Of a stretch of 64,000 bases of DNA, positions 52,183-62,443 are shown in pieces (the first letter of the stretch is position 1; each line of letters begins with the position of its first letter). Made by a program: the position numbers and the translations under genes. Below the pieces are notes generated by a model, which saw only the letters and a program-made list of their open reading frames with translations, was not told the DNA's origin and searched no databases. The stretch comes from Alteromonas sp. LOR (lineage in GTDB: Bacteria > Pseudomonadota > Gammaproteobacteria > Enterobacterales > Alteromonadaceae): NCBI RefSeq assembly GCF_000753865.1, contig NZ_JQFW01000001.1, positions 118,639 through 182,638 of the forward strand, written 5' to 3'.

Positions 52183-54675
52183 TTACGCTTGAGGTGGTTT
52201 CCAATAACCATTTTCAACATTTGTGCTTAGTACGCGCCAAATATGTTGCTCTGGAATAGGTTTACTTATCATGTAGCCTTGCCCGTAGTCGCAATCAAAC
52301 TCGCATAGCAAATCGTACTGCGCCTGTGTCTCTATGCCCTCGGCAACCACCTGCATTCCCATATTACGCACCATAGATACTGTGGAGTTCACAATGTTTC
52401 TATCGTCGGCATCGTCGGTAATATTTGAAACAAAAGATCGATCGATTTTAATAAAATCTGCAGGCAAAGATTTGAGATAACTCAATGAGGAATAACCGGT
52501 GCCAAAATCATCGATAGCCAACATGCAACCCATTTCATGAATGGTGTTCATAATAGCGCGGGCTCTTTTGATATCAGAGACTAACACCGTTTCTGTAAGC
52601 TCTAAGCATATCTGCTCAGGTGCTAATTCATTGCGCTGTATTTGCTGCTGTAGATAATCGGGTAAGCTAGGATCGATAAATTGCCCTGCCGACACATTAA
52701 TGGCCAGTTTCATATTGCGATAACCGCTATGACCGAGCTCTTGAGTAAGAGAGCAAGCTCTAGCGATAACCCAGTAGTCTAACTCAAGCATAAAAGTGGT
52801 ATTTTCTAATAGCGGTATGAAATCGGCAGGCGAAATTGCACCTTTGGTCGGGTGGAACCAACGAAGCAGAGCCTCAAAGCCAATGAGTTTACCCGTATGC
52901 ATTTCTATTTGAGGTTGCAAGGCAAGACTAAACTGATTACCTCTCAGTGCTTCGCGGGCCTCAGATTCTAGCTCCACCTTTTGCATTACCGCTAAATTCA
53001 TTTTCGCTTCATACACTCGGTAGGCTGCACCTTGCTTTGACTTTGCTGCATACATCGCAATATCAGCGTGTCGCAATAGCTCAACGGGTGTGGCTTGAGC
53101 ATGGCTTGTAATGGCAATACCTATGCTCACAGAGATATAGAATTTCTGACCATTGATGACAATGGGTTCGGCAAATTCATTGAGCAGTTTATTAGCAATA
53201 AGATCGACCTGTGAACGACTCTCAATGTCTGAAAGCAATACCACAAACTCATCGCCACCAAAGCGAGAGGCAATGTCTGTTTCCCGAATAGGCCGTGATA
53301 TCCGCATGGCCGCGGCTCTCAACAGCGCATCACCTACATCGTGACCGTGGCTATCGTTAACTTTCTTAAAATCATCTAGGTCCATGAACATGAGAGCAAC
53401 AAGCTTTTCATCGCGAAATGAACGGGCTAACTGCTTTTCAATTTGAAACGTCAGCATGTTCCGATTGGGCAAGCCAGTCAGCACATCGAACATGGCCATT
53501 TTTTCTAGCTTGGCGGTATTAATTGCCATTTGACCATCAAAGTCTTCAAGCTGCTTTGCCAGGTTATTCGCCGCGCTTTCTACAACGTCTAATTCATCTA
53601 CTAGCTTTACACTCGACATCTTTCGCTGTTTGGCGGCGTTAGCATGAAATTCAGTAAATTTGTGCTCTGCCAACATGGGAAGCCGCTCGCTGATAGACAG
53701 CAAACGCTGGTTGTATCCATTCAAAAATAGGTAAAGCAATATTGAAAAGATAACAAACAAAGTAACGGCCGAGCCAACAACGATGGCTTGATATTGATTG
53801 GCCTGCTGAACGGCTGCAGTGACATCTTGCACAAGTAGCAGATAAGGACGGTTGGCGTTGCTTTTTGAAAATGGTAGCAAGCTAACAAGCAGCTGCTCTT
53901 TATTCAGGGTTATATTGCTGCCCCTTGTGACTAAGCGATTCACCGACCAGTCAGCAGGTAGCCCAGCAAAAACCTGCTGTAAATACTCTCGATTCGCTGC
54001 AGACAATTGACTGGATAGCGTCAACGAGGGTGTGCCTGCCTTGTTAGCATTTTCTGCGTTGGTTGGCGCTGATTGCCCGGTTGGTAATGATTGTGTAATT
54101 TGCACAATCGCAACTTTGTGTACTCCCGCTGCGCGATTAAATAGGTAAAGCAGCTCGCGCATTGAAGTAGATACCACTACAACAGGTACGGTATCGCTGC
54201 CGCTCATAATAGGAATCGACATATAGTGAGTACAAACTTTGTCGCAGACAATCGTTGAACGGCTTTCGAAGCTGGTTCGGGTTGAGCTGACTAATTGGGC
54301 GACTGCTTCACGAGAGTGGCTCATGTTGGTGCCCACGACACCAGACTCATCAAACAACAAAAGCTCTTCTACTTGGAAGTTAAGGGTGAAGTATTCTGAA
54401 AGGTTTTGAAGTGTACGTTGAAGCTCATCGAGATCTTTGCTTTGTAAATCCCGCTGCTGACTTACAATGTCAATAAGGTTTATCATGCGGTTATGCAGCA
54501 CCTCCTCGAAAAGCCGGATACGCCGCTGGTGACTTATCTGGTTTTCTTTTTGCTGCAAAAGCAAACTCGCTTCCGACTCTTGTATCAGCACCACCGAGAT
54601 CACTACGGTGACGGTCAGCACCATCGCCATTAATATAGCAATCGTTTTAGTGGTGAATGATACCTGCACCTTCAT
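52183..54675 (-). CDS. Membrane GGDEF-EAL protein
   Basis: 830 residues from the ATG at 54675; the longer frame to 54714 overlaps the porin gene. An N-terminal membrane helix, a large periplasmic sensor region (about 35-295) and a second helix (near 300-320) precede GGDEF (SRFGGDEFVVLLS) and EAL (GFEALLRWFHP, LELTETVL, IDDFGTGYSSL). Both catalytic motifs are intact, so it could make or break c-di-GMP. It is the last gene of an operon with a binding protein and a porin. Confidence 0.9.
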   Translation of the reverse strand: MKVQVSFTTKTIAILMAMVLTVTVVISVVLIQESEASLLLQQKENQISHQRRIRLFEEVLHNRMINLIDIVSQQRDLQSKDLDELQRTLQNLSEYFTLNFQVEELLLFDESGVVGTNMSHSREAVAQLVSSTRTSFESRSTIVCDKVCTHYMSIPIMSGSDTVPVVVVSTSMRELLYLFNRAAGVHKVAIVQITQSLPTGQSAPTNAENANKAGTPSLTLSSQLSAANREYLQQVFAGLPADWSVNRLVTRGSNITLNKEQLLVSLLPFSKSNANRPYLLLVQDVTAAVQQANQYQAIVVGSAVTLFVIFSILLYLFLNGYNQRLLSISERLPMLAEHKFTEFHANAAKQRKMSSVKLVDELDVVESAANNLAKQLEDFDGQMAINTAKLEKMAMFDVLTGLPNRNMLTFQIEKQLARSFRDEKLVALMFMDLDDFKKVNDSHGHDVGDALLRAAAMRISRPIRETDIASRFGGDEFVVLLSDIESRSQVDLIANKLLNEFAEPIVINGQKFYISVSIGIAITSHAQATPVELLRHADIAMYAAKSKQGAAYRVYEAKMNLAVMQKVELESEAREALRGNQFSLALQPQIEMHTGKLIGFEALLRWFHPTKGAISPADFIPLLENTTFMLELDYWVIARACSLTQELGHSGYRNMKLAINVSAGQFIDPSLPDYLQQQIQRNELAPEQICLELTETVLVSDIKRARAIMNTIHEMGCMLAIDDFGTGYSSLSYLKSLPADFIKIDRSFVSNITDDADDRNIVNSTVSMVRNMGMQVVAEGIETQAQYDLLCEFDCDYGQGYMISKPIPEQHIWRVLSTNVENGYWKPPQA

Positions 54676-54683
54676 ATTACTTA

Positions 54684-55859
54684 TTACCACCAATACATCA
54701 GTTGTAGCGACCACATTTGCCAGTTTTTATCTGCTTGCTCGGCCACGTTGCGGTCTAGCAAACTCACTACCCGCGTTGCGCCTTCAACCCAATGGTATTC
54801 CCCCTGCAAACGCCATTTTGGCGCAATATCCCAACGCAAGCCCAAGGTAGTAGAGTCTTGGTAACCAAAGTACGCAGGTACGGCACCATTAGATAATTGC
54901 TCCAGACGTTTTCCGTCCCTGTCGTTAACATCATTGACGTAGGTGTCGTAACCTATTAGCCCGCTAAACTGACTATTGAACAAATACCTAAACTGGACAA
55001 AGCCACCGTCACCGCGACGCTTATCGTTAAAATCTGGCGCAAATAAGCCCCTGCTATGCTGGGATTCTGAAAGCAGCTCCATCGACACTTCCCAATGCTC
55101 AGCAAAATATTGTGTTGAAAGCATAAAGCGCTCAACATTAGCCTCGCCTGCTAAACGATTGTCCTGTTGTGATGGGGTATAGCTAAAGTCGGAGTTAAGC
55201 CAGCTGACGCCAACTTTCCACGCCATAGACGCAGGCTGCCAAAATACACTCGCTTGGTGAACAAAATCTTGCTTCGCTTCGCCTTTCGCCTCTTCACCTA
55301 ATAAAAAATCTCGTTGTGACGAATTGATATTAGAGCGTCCGTAGCTCCAGTTCAATTCCCAAATGTTGTTTTGTCCATAGTGGGTAAAACTGGTCAATAT
55401 GCCGTTGCTGCCAAGCGCAATATCGCGAAAACCATCAAAATAAACAGATTGAGGCAGTACTGCGGTGTAGCGAGTTTGCGGCACATCACGGGTAACAGAG
55501 TAAAGCCAATGTCTGTTTTTAAACCGCCCGGCGTGAATATGAGCTTGCCACCCGTTCCCTAAATTAGGAAGCTTCCAGTCAACAAATAAGTAATCAAGCC
55601 GTGCACCTTGTTCAAACCGGTTCCCGCCGTCTAGATAATTAATTTGCCCTGCAATAGATAAATTTTCGGACAATCTGTAAAGCCCGTTAATACCAATTTC
55701 GGTAAGCTCACCAGTAACAGCATCGCTATCTGTTATAAAGCTACTGTTATTAGACTGAGTGAGCCCCTGGGAAGCGTACCCATGCCATGCGAAATCCGAC
55801 TCTGCTGAAAAAACAGCGAAGCTGCTCACTAACAACGAAAAATAGATTAATCCTTTCAT
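54684..55859 (-). CDS. Outer-membrane porin-like beta-barrel protein
   Basis: 391 residues with a signal peptide (ends near FAVFSA). The body alternates polar and aromatic residues in short strands (SENLSIAGQINYL, GARLDYLFVDWKL, QYFAEHWEVSMELLS), ending in a C-terminal aromatic (MYWW) as outer-membrane barrels do. No plug domain or TonB box. Its start overlaps the end of the binding-protein gene by 4 bp. Transported substrate unknown. Confidence 0.8.
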   Translation of the reverse strand: MKGLIYFSLLVSSFAVFSAESDFAWHGYASQGLTQSNNSSFITDSDAVTGELTEIGINGLYRLSENLSIAGQINYLDGGNRFEQGARLDYLFVDWKLPNLGNGWQAHIHAGRFKNRHWLYSVTRDVPQTRYTAVLPQSVYFDGFRDIALGSNGILTSFTHYGQNNIWELNWSYGRSNINSSQRDFLLGEEAKGEAKQDFVHQASVFWQPASMAWKVGVSWLNSDFSYTPSQQDNRLAGEANVERFMLSTQYFAEHWEVSMELLSESQHSRGLFAPDFNDKRRGDGGFVQFRYLFNSQFSGLIGYDTYVNDVNDRDGKRLEQLSNGAVPAYFGYQDSTTLGLRWDIAPKWRLQGEYHWVEGATRVVSLLDRNVAEQADKNWQMWSLQLMYWW

Positions 55860-56326
55860 TTTTCTTCTACCTCAATACGGCGCAGCTTAACGATATCGTC
55901 TTTATCACCATAGCCGATAGCTCCCTCTGTTGACTCTAGTGCTTCAATTAAAGCGTTGTATGACGACACTCTTACGGGCGTAACACCTTGCCCTGAATAG
56001 GTTAGCTGATCCCATAAGCGAGATAGCTGATAAGGAAACATCTGCAATATGTCACGGCAAAACTGCTTATGTAATTCGTCGTTATCTTGTAATACAAAAA
56101 CGGTAATTTTTTTGCCGTTTTGCCAGTGTTGGCGATGGCCTGTAAAAATTTGACGAAGCTCAGAGCGATTCAATTGCGATATGGAGACGCTCTCGTGCGC
56201 CATAACCTTCAAGTCACCGGCGTATGAAAAAGAAGATGTCACAACAAGAGACACAACAATAAGAAATGTACGATAAGAAATTTGAGATAAAGACTCTAAG
56301 AGCCGCCTTATCGAGGGCGTTTTCAT
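55856..56326 (-). CDS. Small periplasmic phosphate-type binding protein
   Basis: 156 residues with a signal peptide (ends near SFSYAG). It matches the short PstS-like binding-protein group: LKVMAHESVSISQLNRSELRQIFTGHRQHWQNGK, then GQGVTPVRVSSYNALIEALESTEGAIGYG. Such proteins are shorter than PstS and often lie beside signalling genes. It heads an operon with a porin and a GGDEF-EAL protein, so it may pass a ligand signal to c-di-GMP control. The ligand is inferred at best. Confidence 0.75.
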   Translation of the reverse strand: MKTPSIRRLLESLSQISYRTFLIVVSLVVTSSFSYAGDLKVMAHESVSISQLNRSELRQIFTGHRQHWQNGKKITVFVLQDNDELHKQFCRDILQMFPYQLSRLWDQLTYSGQGVTPVRVSSYNALIEALESTEGAIGYGDKDDIVKLRRIEVEEK

Positions 56327-56428
56327 TCAGTAACAGCTCCCTGTTTTTAAACAAAAGCACAGTGCAATGTATGGTTAGTTAACTACAGTGTAGATAAAAG
56401 CTGAACAATTTACCCAGTAAAAAGTACG

Positions 56429-57454
56429 CTATGCGATATATGGATGAACTTTTTCTTTTACTTGCTCGAAAGAAATTCTTTGCATGAGGGTATCGCCCTT
56501 CGCTCGTACGCCCCAAGGCAATTCTTGCCACGGCTTGCCTTTTTGCTCTTTAATGCATTCATCGTAAACCGATGCGACATCGTTAAGATTATTATAAGGC
56601 CCGGTTCGCAGCGGGTTTGAATGAGCGTAAAGCCCCACAACCGGCGTATCAACAGTGGTCGCCATGTGTGCGGGGCCTGTGTCTGGCGCGATGACGAGCG
56701 CGGCGTGTTTAAGCAACATAAGCAACTGATGCAGCGACGTTTTCCCCGTAAAATCTTGCAAGGTTACACCTGCTCTTTGCTTTATTGCATCTGCAGTTTC
56801 ACGGTCTAAACTCCCCGGACCTCCGCACAATATCACGTTCACATTGTTGTTTTGAATATATTCGGCAATACGCGCGTATTGTTCTGGCAACCAATTTCGC
56901 TCAGCTTTACTTGCGGCAGGGGCAATAACTACATATTTACCAAGGGTTTTTGCCTGTTGTAATCCCCATTCGCTATCTTCATTGGAAACGGGAATACGCC
57001 AAGCTGGTTTGTCTACACTAGGTACGCCTAATGCATCTGCAAAATCCATAAACCCATCGAGTACGTGAGCATGCTGATTAGCCGATATGCGTTTATTAGC
57101 AAACAGCCAGTGCAACTCTTTACTACGAGCCCAATCAAACCCTATACGCTGCTTTGCTTTTATAACGCGAGACGCTAAGTTTGCTCGCAAAGCCACCTGC
57201 ATCATTAATAAGGCATCAAATATCTCGCCTGTTACCGCCTGCTTAAGGTCTTTTACTGCCGCTTTACCGCGCTTTTTATCAAAAATGATAAAGCGTATAT
57301 TAGGCATTAGTTTAACGAGCTGATGCTCAACTTTTCCTATCACCCAGGTTATTTGGGCATCGGGCCACTGAGTTTGAATACGAGTGACCATGGCAACTGC
57401 ATGGCACACGTCGCCAATAGCAGATAAACGCATTATACAAATCTTCTTTCCCAC
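56429..57454 (-). CDS. Family 9 glycosyltransferase (heptosyltransferase-like)
   Basis: 341 residues, GTG start. MRLSAIGDVCHAVAMVTRI near the N-terminus, VVIAPAASKAERNWLPEQYARIAEYI in the middle and ALVIAPDTGPAHMATTVDTPVVGLY are the family 9 signatures. It likely adds heptose or a related sugar to the lipopolysaccharide inner core, using an ADP-sugar donor at the cytoplasmic face. Divergent from kdkA. WaaC, WaaF or RfaQ type cannot be decided. Confidence 0.88.
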   Translation of the reverse strand: MGKKICIMRLSAIGDVCHAVAMVTRIQTQWPDAQITWVIGKVEHQLVKLMPNIRFIIFDKKRGKAAVKDLKQAVTGEIFDALLMMQVALRANLASRVIKAKQRIGFDWARSKELHWLFANKRISANQHAHVLDGFMDFADALGVPSVDKPAWRIPVSNEDSEWGLQQAKTLGKYVVIAPAASKAERNWLPEQYARIAEYIQNNNVNVILCGGPGSLDRETADAIKQRAGVTLQDFTGKTSLHQLLMLLKHAALVIAPDTGPAHMATTVDTPVVGLYAHSNPLRTGPYNNLNDVASVYDECIKEQKGKPWQELPWGVRAKGDTLMQRISFEQVKEKVHPYIA

Positions 57455-57541
57455 TTAGCGCTCACTTTTTGCTGAAAAACTGTTGCTGAAAAACTTTAAT
57501 AAACCGTTAGAATGTTAAATTTACCATAAGTTGTGAGAAAC

Positions 57542-58270
57542 ATGGCGACAATACGACGAGACTTAGGTGCCGGGCACCACTTTCTATACGATGACGCCAT
57601 AATCGGTGAGCCAAGTATTGATATGTTCACCCATGAGCATTGGCAGTTTCAAAACAAAATCACTGGCCATGCAAAAGGAAGAGGAACAACGCTGTTTATT
57701 GAACATGAGCAGCACAGTTGGGTACTTCGACACTTCCAGCGCGGTGGTTTAGTTGGCAAACTGTTAAGCGATCAGTACTTGTTCTTGGGAGTCGAATCGT
57801 CTCGTCCTTTTGAAGAATTTAGGCTACTTGCTGAAATGCGTAAAGAAGGACTGAATGTTCCGGTGCCGGTTGCTGCTAACATTCACCGTAGGGGAGTGAT
57901 TTATCGCGGCGATCTCATCACACAGAGAATACCAGGTAGCCAAGACTTACACCAAGTATTGTGCCATGAGCCACTGAGTGAAAGTCAGTGGCACACCGTT
58001 GGGCGCGCACTTGCGGCAATGCACAACTGTCAGGTGTACCATCACGATGCCAACATTCGCAATATTATGATGGATGACAAGCAAGCCATTTGGCTCATTG
58101 ATTTTGACCGCTGTCGCAAACGACAAGGACACCAGTGGAAAGCGGGTAACCTCGACAGATTACTGCGCTCACTGCTAAAAGAAAAAGAGAAAAACGCCAT
58201 TTTTCATTGGTCAATGGACGAATGGCAGCATTGTATTAACGGCTATTCGTCAATAGCAAAAACAGCATAA
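57542..58270 (+). CDS. kdkA: 3-deoxy-D-manno-octulosonic acid kinase
   Basis: 242 residues from the ATG at 57542; a GTG three codons upstream is the alternative. Kinase-like features are WVLRHFQRGGLVGKLL, then HHDANIRNIMMD with the catalytic aspartate and asparagine, and WLIDFDRCRKR with the metal-binding aspartate. KdkA phosphorylates the Kdo residue of the lipopolysaccharide core. Beside a family 9 glycosyltransferase, this fits inner-core synthesis. Confidence 0.92.
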   Translation: MATIRRDLGAGHHFLYDDAIIGEPSIDMFTHEHWQFQNKITGHAKGRGTTLFIEHEQHSWVLRHFQRGGLVGKLLSDQYLFLGVESSRPFEEFRLLAEMRKEGLNVPVPVAANIHRRGVIYRGDLITQRIPGSQDLHQVLCHEPLSESQWHTVGRALAAMHNCQVYHHDANIRNIMMDDKQAIWLIDFDRCRKRQGHQWKAGNLDRLLRSLLKEKEKNAIFHWSMDEWQHCINGYSSIAKTA

Positions 58271-58409
58271 CGACGCACATAGCGGCCAATATAACGACAA
58301 GTATAAGAGCAATGGGAATAGCGCCTAACTATGATTCAACTGTGTTACATTGATGGCGCTGACATATTGAGTAATTACCCTACAACGTCACTCTACACTC
58401 ATTTTATAA

Positions 58410-58916
<507 letters not shown>

Positions 58917-58977
58917 CCCTGCTAACGCTTGAGACTGCTTGCGCAGAGGCTGCTGATGCATGAGACCGCAAGAGCGG

Positions 58978-59787
58978 TTATCGCTGGCAGTGAATACAAA
59001 AAAAGGTGTTTCGCTGCCCGATGACTTTACTTTGAATTGGGCTACCGCACACCTCACAGTCTTCGCCCTTTCTGCCGTAAACATTAAGATGCTGCGCGAA
59101 GTAGCCCGGCTTACCATCGGTTTGCGCGAAGTCTTTTAGGGTGGTTCCACCTTGCGCGATTGCTTTCGCTAATACCTGTTTAATATTGTGGGTTAAACGC
59201 TTATAACGTTCTGCACCTATGCGACCTGCTTGCCTACGGGGGTCGATACCACTTAAAAACAACGCTTCATTTGCATAAATATTGCCCACGCCGACCACAA
59301 CCGCATTATCCATAATGAAACTTTTCACAGGACTTTTTCTACCGCGAGATAATGTATAGAGACGATTTTCATCAAAGGCCTCAGTAAGCGGCTCTGGGCC
59401 TAAATTATCTAATAGACCAAGTTGTGTATCAGGTGCTTGAAATAACACGGCACCAAAGCGCCTAGGGTCGTTAAGACGCAAACATTGCCCAGTGTTTAAG
59501 ACAATATCAACATGGTCGTGCTTTATTAGCGGTGTTGACGCATCAATTACCCGTAGTTTGCCAGACATGCCAAGATGTAAAACCAAACTTCCCACGGCGG
59601 TTTCAATTAACAGGTACTTAGCTCTGCGCGTAACATTGTTAACTTTGTGCCCTACCACTAATGAAACCTCTTCAGGTATAGGCCAGCGCATCCTTCTTTC
59701 GCGAACAATGACGTTTGCGATAGTGTTGTTGATTAAATGCGGTGATACACCTAAACGGCTCACTTCAACTTCTGGTAACTCAGGCAT
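58978..59787 (-). CDS. mutM: Formamidopyrimidine-DNA glycosylase
   Basis: 269 residues. The catalytic N-terminal proline and glutamate follow the initiator (MPELPEVEV), GVGNIYANEALF is the helix-two-turn-helix region, and the C-terminal zinc finger has four cysteines (CEVCGSP...CIHCQR). It removes 8-oxoguanine and nicks the strand. The upstream hypothetical gene ends 3 bp before its start. Confidence 0.97.
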   Translation of the reverse strand: MPELPEVEVSRLGVSPHLINNTIANVIVRERRMRWPIPEEVSLVVGHKVNNVTRRAKYLLIETAVGSLVLHLGMSGKLRVIDASTPLIKHDHVDIVLNTGQCLRLNDPRRFGAVLFQAPDTQLGLLDNLGPEPLTEAFDENRLYTLSRGRKSPVKSFIMDNAVVVGVGNIYANEALFLSGIDPRRQAGRIGAERYKRLTHNIKQVLAKAIAQGGTTLKDFAQTDGKPGYFAQHLNVYGRKGEDCEVCGSPIQSKVIGQRNTFFCIHCQR

Positions 59788-59790
59788 TGG

Positions 59791-60252
59791 TTATATCCAT
59801 GGGAGCAATGTACTTAGGGACACATTGTCTAATGCATACCAATTATTGTCTACTTTCACTACGGTGACAGAAGACGTGGGGTAAAAGGCGTAAACCCGAC
59901 CATTTGTTTCACCCGCAAGCCACACCACAACAACAAGTGGCTCTATGTCCGATATATCGTTTTTAAGGGAAGTTAGATAACGAAGACGCGCTTCTTGCCA
60001 TCCGCCTATTTGTGCATATGGACTGATTGAAGGCTTGCCCTCAGTGCTGCGTTGCCGCCACTGCTGACCACTCCTAACAAGCTGGTTGTCGTCATGCTCT
60101 ATTTTTAACACATAGGCGTTTTGCGGCAACAAGCTGCGTACTTCAGCAATATCTTTTTGAGGACGTAAGCTATCGATGTTAAACAAAGCAATCATGATCA
60201 ACATGGCAACGATGACCACGTTATTCATTGCCCGCTGTGAAAGTTTTGCCAT
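59791..60252 (-). CDS. Membrane-anchored hypothetical protein upstream of mutM
   Basis: 153 residues with one membrane segment near the N-terminus (NNVVIVAMLIMIALFNI), the rest probably periplasmic (ending WYALDNVSLSTLLPWI). No motif recognised. It ends 3 bp before mutM, so the two are almost certainly co-transcribed. Function unknown. Confidence 0.7.
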   Translation of the reverse strand: MAKLSQRAMNNVVIVAMLIMIALFNIDSLRPQKDIAEVRSLLPQNAYVLKIEHDDNQLVRSGQQWRQRSTEGKPSISPYAQIGGWQEARLRYLTSLKNDISDIEPLVVVVWLAGETNGRVYAFYPTSSVTVVKVDNNWYALDNVSLSTLLPWI

Positions 60253-60524
60253 TGCCTATGCCCGTTACAATGAAAAAGGAGAAAAAGAGCAGATATAGTA
60301 AAGCCTCAATTCTTAAGATACTAGGGCGTGTTGATCGTTGTTGTACGAGTTTTGGGCTAAATGGAAGCATTTTAATCGCGAAACAGTACTGTAGGCCTAG
60401 TGTACAAGGATCTCACCACGATCTCGCGGCTTCTGCTCTTCTCTCAACGTGCGACTACGATTTGTTGTGCCTTGAAAGATGAAGAAGCGATCAGTACTGG
60501 GAACGAGTGACCGAATAAACGCAA
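60253..60524. other. Intergenic region upstream of the mutM operon
   Basis: About 270 bp between the mutM-operon start and the rpmG terminator. Frames here are short and not protein-like. It includes TACTAGGGCGTGTTGATCG near 60319 and CAGTACTG twice (about 60385 and 60492). It may be a remnant of a mobile element, but nothing proves this. Confidence 0.35.
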
Positions 60525-60548
60525 AAAACCCGGCAAAGGCCGGGTTTT
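60525..60548 (-). terminator. Terminator after rpmG
   Basis: AAAACCCGGC (60525-60534) and GCCGGGTTTT (60539-60548) form a 10-bp GC-rich stem with a 4-base loop; T-rich on the minus strand. It lies 37 bp after the rpmG stop. Confidence 0.9.
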
Positions 60549-60585
60549 CGTGGAGACAAAAGCAAGTGCTCTTTCTAAAAGGGCT

Positions 60586-60741
60586 TTACTTGATTTTTGC
60601 CTCTTTGAACATAACGTGCTTACGCACAACAGGATCAAACTTTTTGATCTCCATTTTGCCTGGCATGTTACGTTTGTTCTTATCAGTAGTGTAGAAGAAA
60701 CCTGTACCTGCTGAAGAAACTAGTTTAATTTTATCGCGCAT
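60586..60741 (-). CDS. rpmG: 50S ribosomal protein L33
   Basis: 51 residues: [19 protein letters not shown], then [20 protein letters not shown] and a C-terminal FKEAKIK. It is the cysteine-free form of L33. It starts 11 bp after the rpmB stop and is co-transcribed with it. Confidence 0.97.
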   Translation of the reverse strand: MRDKIKLVSSAGTGFFYTTDKNKRNMPGKMEIKKFDPVVRKHVMFKEAKIK

Positions 60742-60752
60742 TGTCGGCTTCC

Positions 60753-60989
60753 TTAGATTTTCTCACCACGGGCACGAACGTCAGCTAATACTGAGTCAAT
60801 ACCTTTCTTATCGATGATACGCATGCCTTTCGCAGACAAACGTAGTTTAACAAAACGGCTTTCGCTCTCAACCCAAAAACGGTGAGTTTGAAGGTTTGGC
60901 AAAAAGCGACGACGAGTCGCATTTCTTGCGTGTGAACGGTTATTACCAACCGTTGGACGCTTACCTGTTACTTGGCATACTCTTGACAT
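60753..60989 (-). CDS. rpmB: 50S ribosomal protein L28
   Basis: 78 residues from the ATG at 60989 with GGAG upstream (the frame extends to 61040, but the family starts [12 protein letters not shown]). [19 protein letters not shown] and [16 protein letters not shown] are typical. It begins the rpmBG operon. Confidence 0.97.
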   Translation of the reverse strand: MSRVCQVTGKRPTVGNNRSHARNATRRRFLPNLQTHRFWVESESRFVKLRLSAKGMRIIDKKGIDSVLADVRARGEKI

Positions 60990-61357
60990 TGTATTTGTCT
61001 CCAGAACAACGATAACTGTCGCGCCAGTCGTTCCCACCACTCAAATAGTCGTTGGGTCAAAAGGCGTATTACTATAAATTAGAGGGCGCATTTTATACAG
61101 CAAAGGCAGGATCATTTCAATAAAAAAGTAAAAAAAGCTCAATTTTTAACTGCTTTTTCTACGATCTCGGCATTTCTACTACTAATTACCGTACTTTAAT
61201 TAATAACCGCAACCCACACCCGATTATTTTTGTGCTAATTTACATTGAGCAGTCGGCTCAACAAAAGCCACAAATAGAGTGGGCGCAAACATACCACGCA
61301 CGCTCGGGCGCGTCACTAAAATAAAAAGCAACTATGCAAAAATAGGTTTCTCTCCAA
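60990..61357. other. Intergenic region between rpmB and the glycerophosphate genes
   Basis: About 370 bp between divergent genes. The left part must hold the rpmBG promoter; the right part leads into the CDP-glycerol transferase gene. A/T-rich. No gene, repeat or RNA is supported. Confidence 0.4.
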
Positions 61358-62431
61358 ATGACAAATTCTGTAATTTTTGATGTTCAACATCTTTACTATT
61401 TGCCTCAGTATCTTCCTGTTGCATGTGCGCTTAGGGAGTTAGGTGTGAAAGTAGACTTCGTTTTGCACCAAGAACCCGGATACGACGAGGTTAAGACTTC
61501 CACACTGAGCAAAAAAGAGTTTAACCATCAATTTATTCCAGATGGCAGTAGCGTACTGTCTTTTTATCAATCACAAAATGTAGATTGGATTATTTTTGGG
61601 AATATACCTCCGTTTTCAGCGGATGAAAAATCCACAATCAGCCCCAAACTTGCACTTATGCAACATGGAATTGGACCTAAAGCTTGTTATTACAACGTAT
61701 CAGAGTTCCCTTTCGATGTTCGCTTTGTAGAAGGTGAAAGCCGTTTATCCCGCCTTCAAGCTCTTTTTCCTACAAGAACTTTTGTTGATACTGGCTACGC
61801 TAAATTGGACCCTATTTTTGATGGAACAGAGCCACCGAGAACAATCGAACAATTGGGACTTGAAAAAGGCAAACCCACTATACTCTACGCACCTACTTTT
61901 TTCCCAAGCAGCATAGAAAAGTTTAAAAACGATTGGCCGCTAACACTTAAAAAATATAACATTATTATAAAGCCTCACTTTTTTAGTATGACTAAAAAAA
62001 AATACGTTAAACAGAAAGAAAAAATAGTACGGTGGGCATCTTTTGATAATGTTTATGTGGCCCAAAAACACGAATTTTGCCTTGTTTCGTTTATGCAGAT
62101 CGCCGATGTGATGTTGTCAGATGCATCGTCCGCCATATTTGAATTTGCTGCTATGAACAGACCTGTTGTGTGGTGTGATTTTTCAAAAACAAGATGGAGT
62201 TACTCTGGCCTGTTTAAGTTCAGATTGAAAAAGCGACTCGACTCAGATCTCTCTTTATTCCACGATATAGCACACAGAGCAACGTCCCCTAATCTTGCGA
62301 ATGAGCTTATTGAGCAATGTGTAGTTTCACCACATGCAAAAAGTAAAATTCGTCAAACTATTACCAACAAAATGGTCGGTAAGAGAGATGGGCTATGCAG
62401 TCAACGTATTGCTAAATACCTAACAAAATAA
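61358..62431 (+). CDS. CDP-glycerol glycerophosphotransferase-like protein
   Basis: 357 residues. The glycerophosphotransferase (TagF/TagB-like) signatures are LALMQHGIGPK, VDTGYAKLDPIF, TILYAPTFFPS, NIIIKPHFFS and VMLSDASSAIFEFAAMNRPVVW. It should transfer glycerol phosphate from CDP-glycerol to a growing polymer or sugar. The N-terminal lipid-binding half of TagF is absent. It lies 12 bp before a TagD-like gene that would supply the donor. Confidence 0.85.
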   Translation: MTNSVIFDVQHLYYLPQYLPVACALRELGVKVDFVLHQEPGYDEVKTSTLSKKEFNHQFIPDGSSVLSFYQSQNVDWIIFGNIPPFSADEKSTISPKLALMQHGIGPKACYYNVSEFPFDVRFVEGESRLSRLQALFPTRTFVDTGYAKLDPIFDGTEPPRTIEQLGLEKGKPTILYAPTFFPSSIEKFKNDWPLTLKKYNIIIKPHFFSMTKKKYVKQKEKIVRWASFDNVYVAQKHEFCLVSFMQIADVMLSDASSAIFEFAAMNRPVVWCDFSKTRWSYSGLFKFRLKKRLDSDLSLFHDIAHRATSPNLANELIEQCVVSPHAKSKIRQTITNKMVGKRDGLCSQRIAKYLTK

Positions 62432-62443
62432 AAAGGTGCAACA

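Noticed and set aside
60321..60334. 14-bp word CTAGGGCGTGTTGA also present at 49459-49472, possible mobile-element end
   Set aside because: Several shared 14-mers are expected by chance in 64 kb, no inverted terminal copy or target duplication was seen, and no transposase is near.
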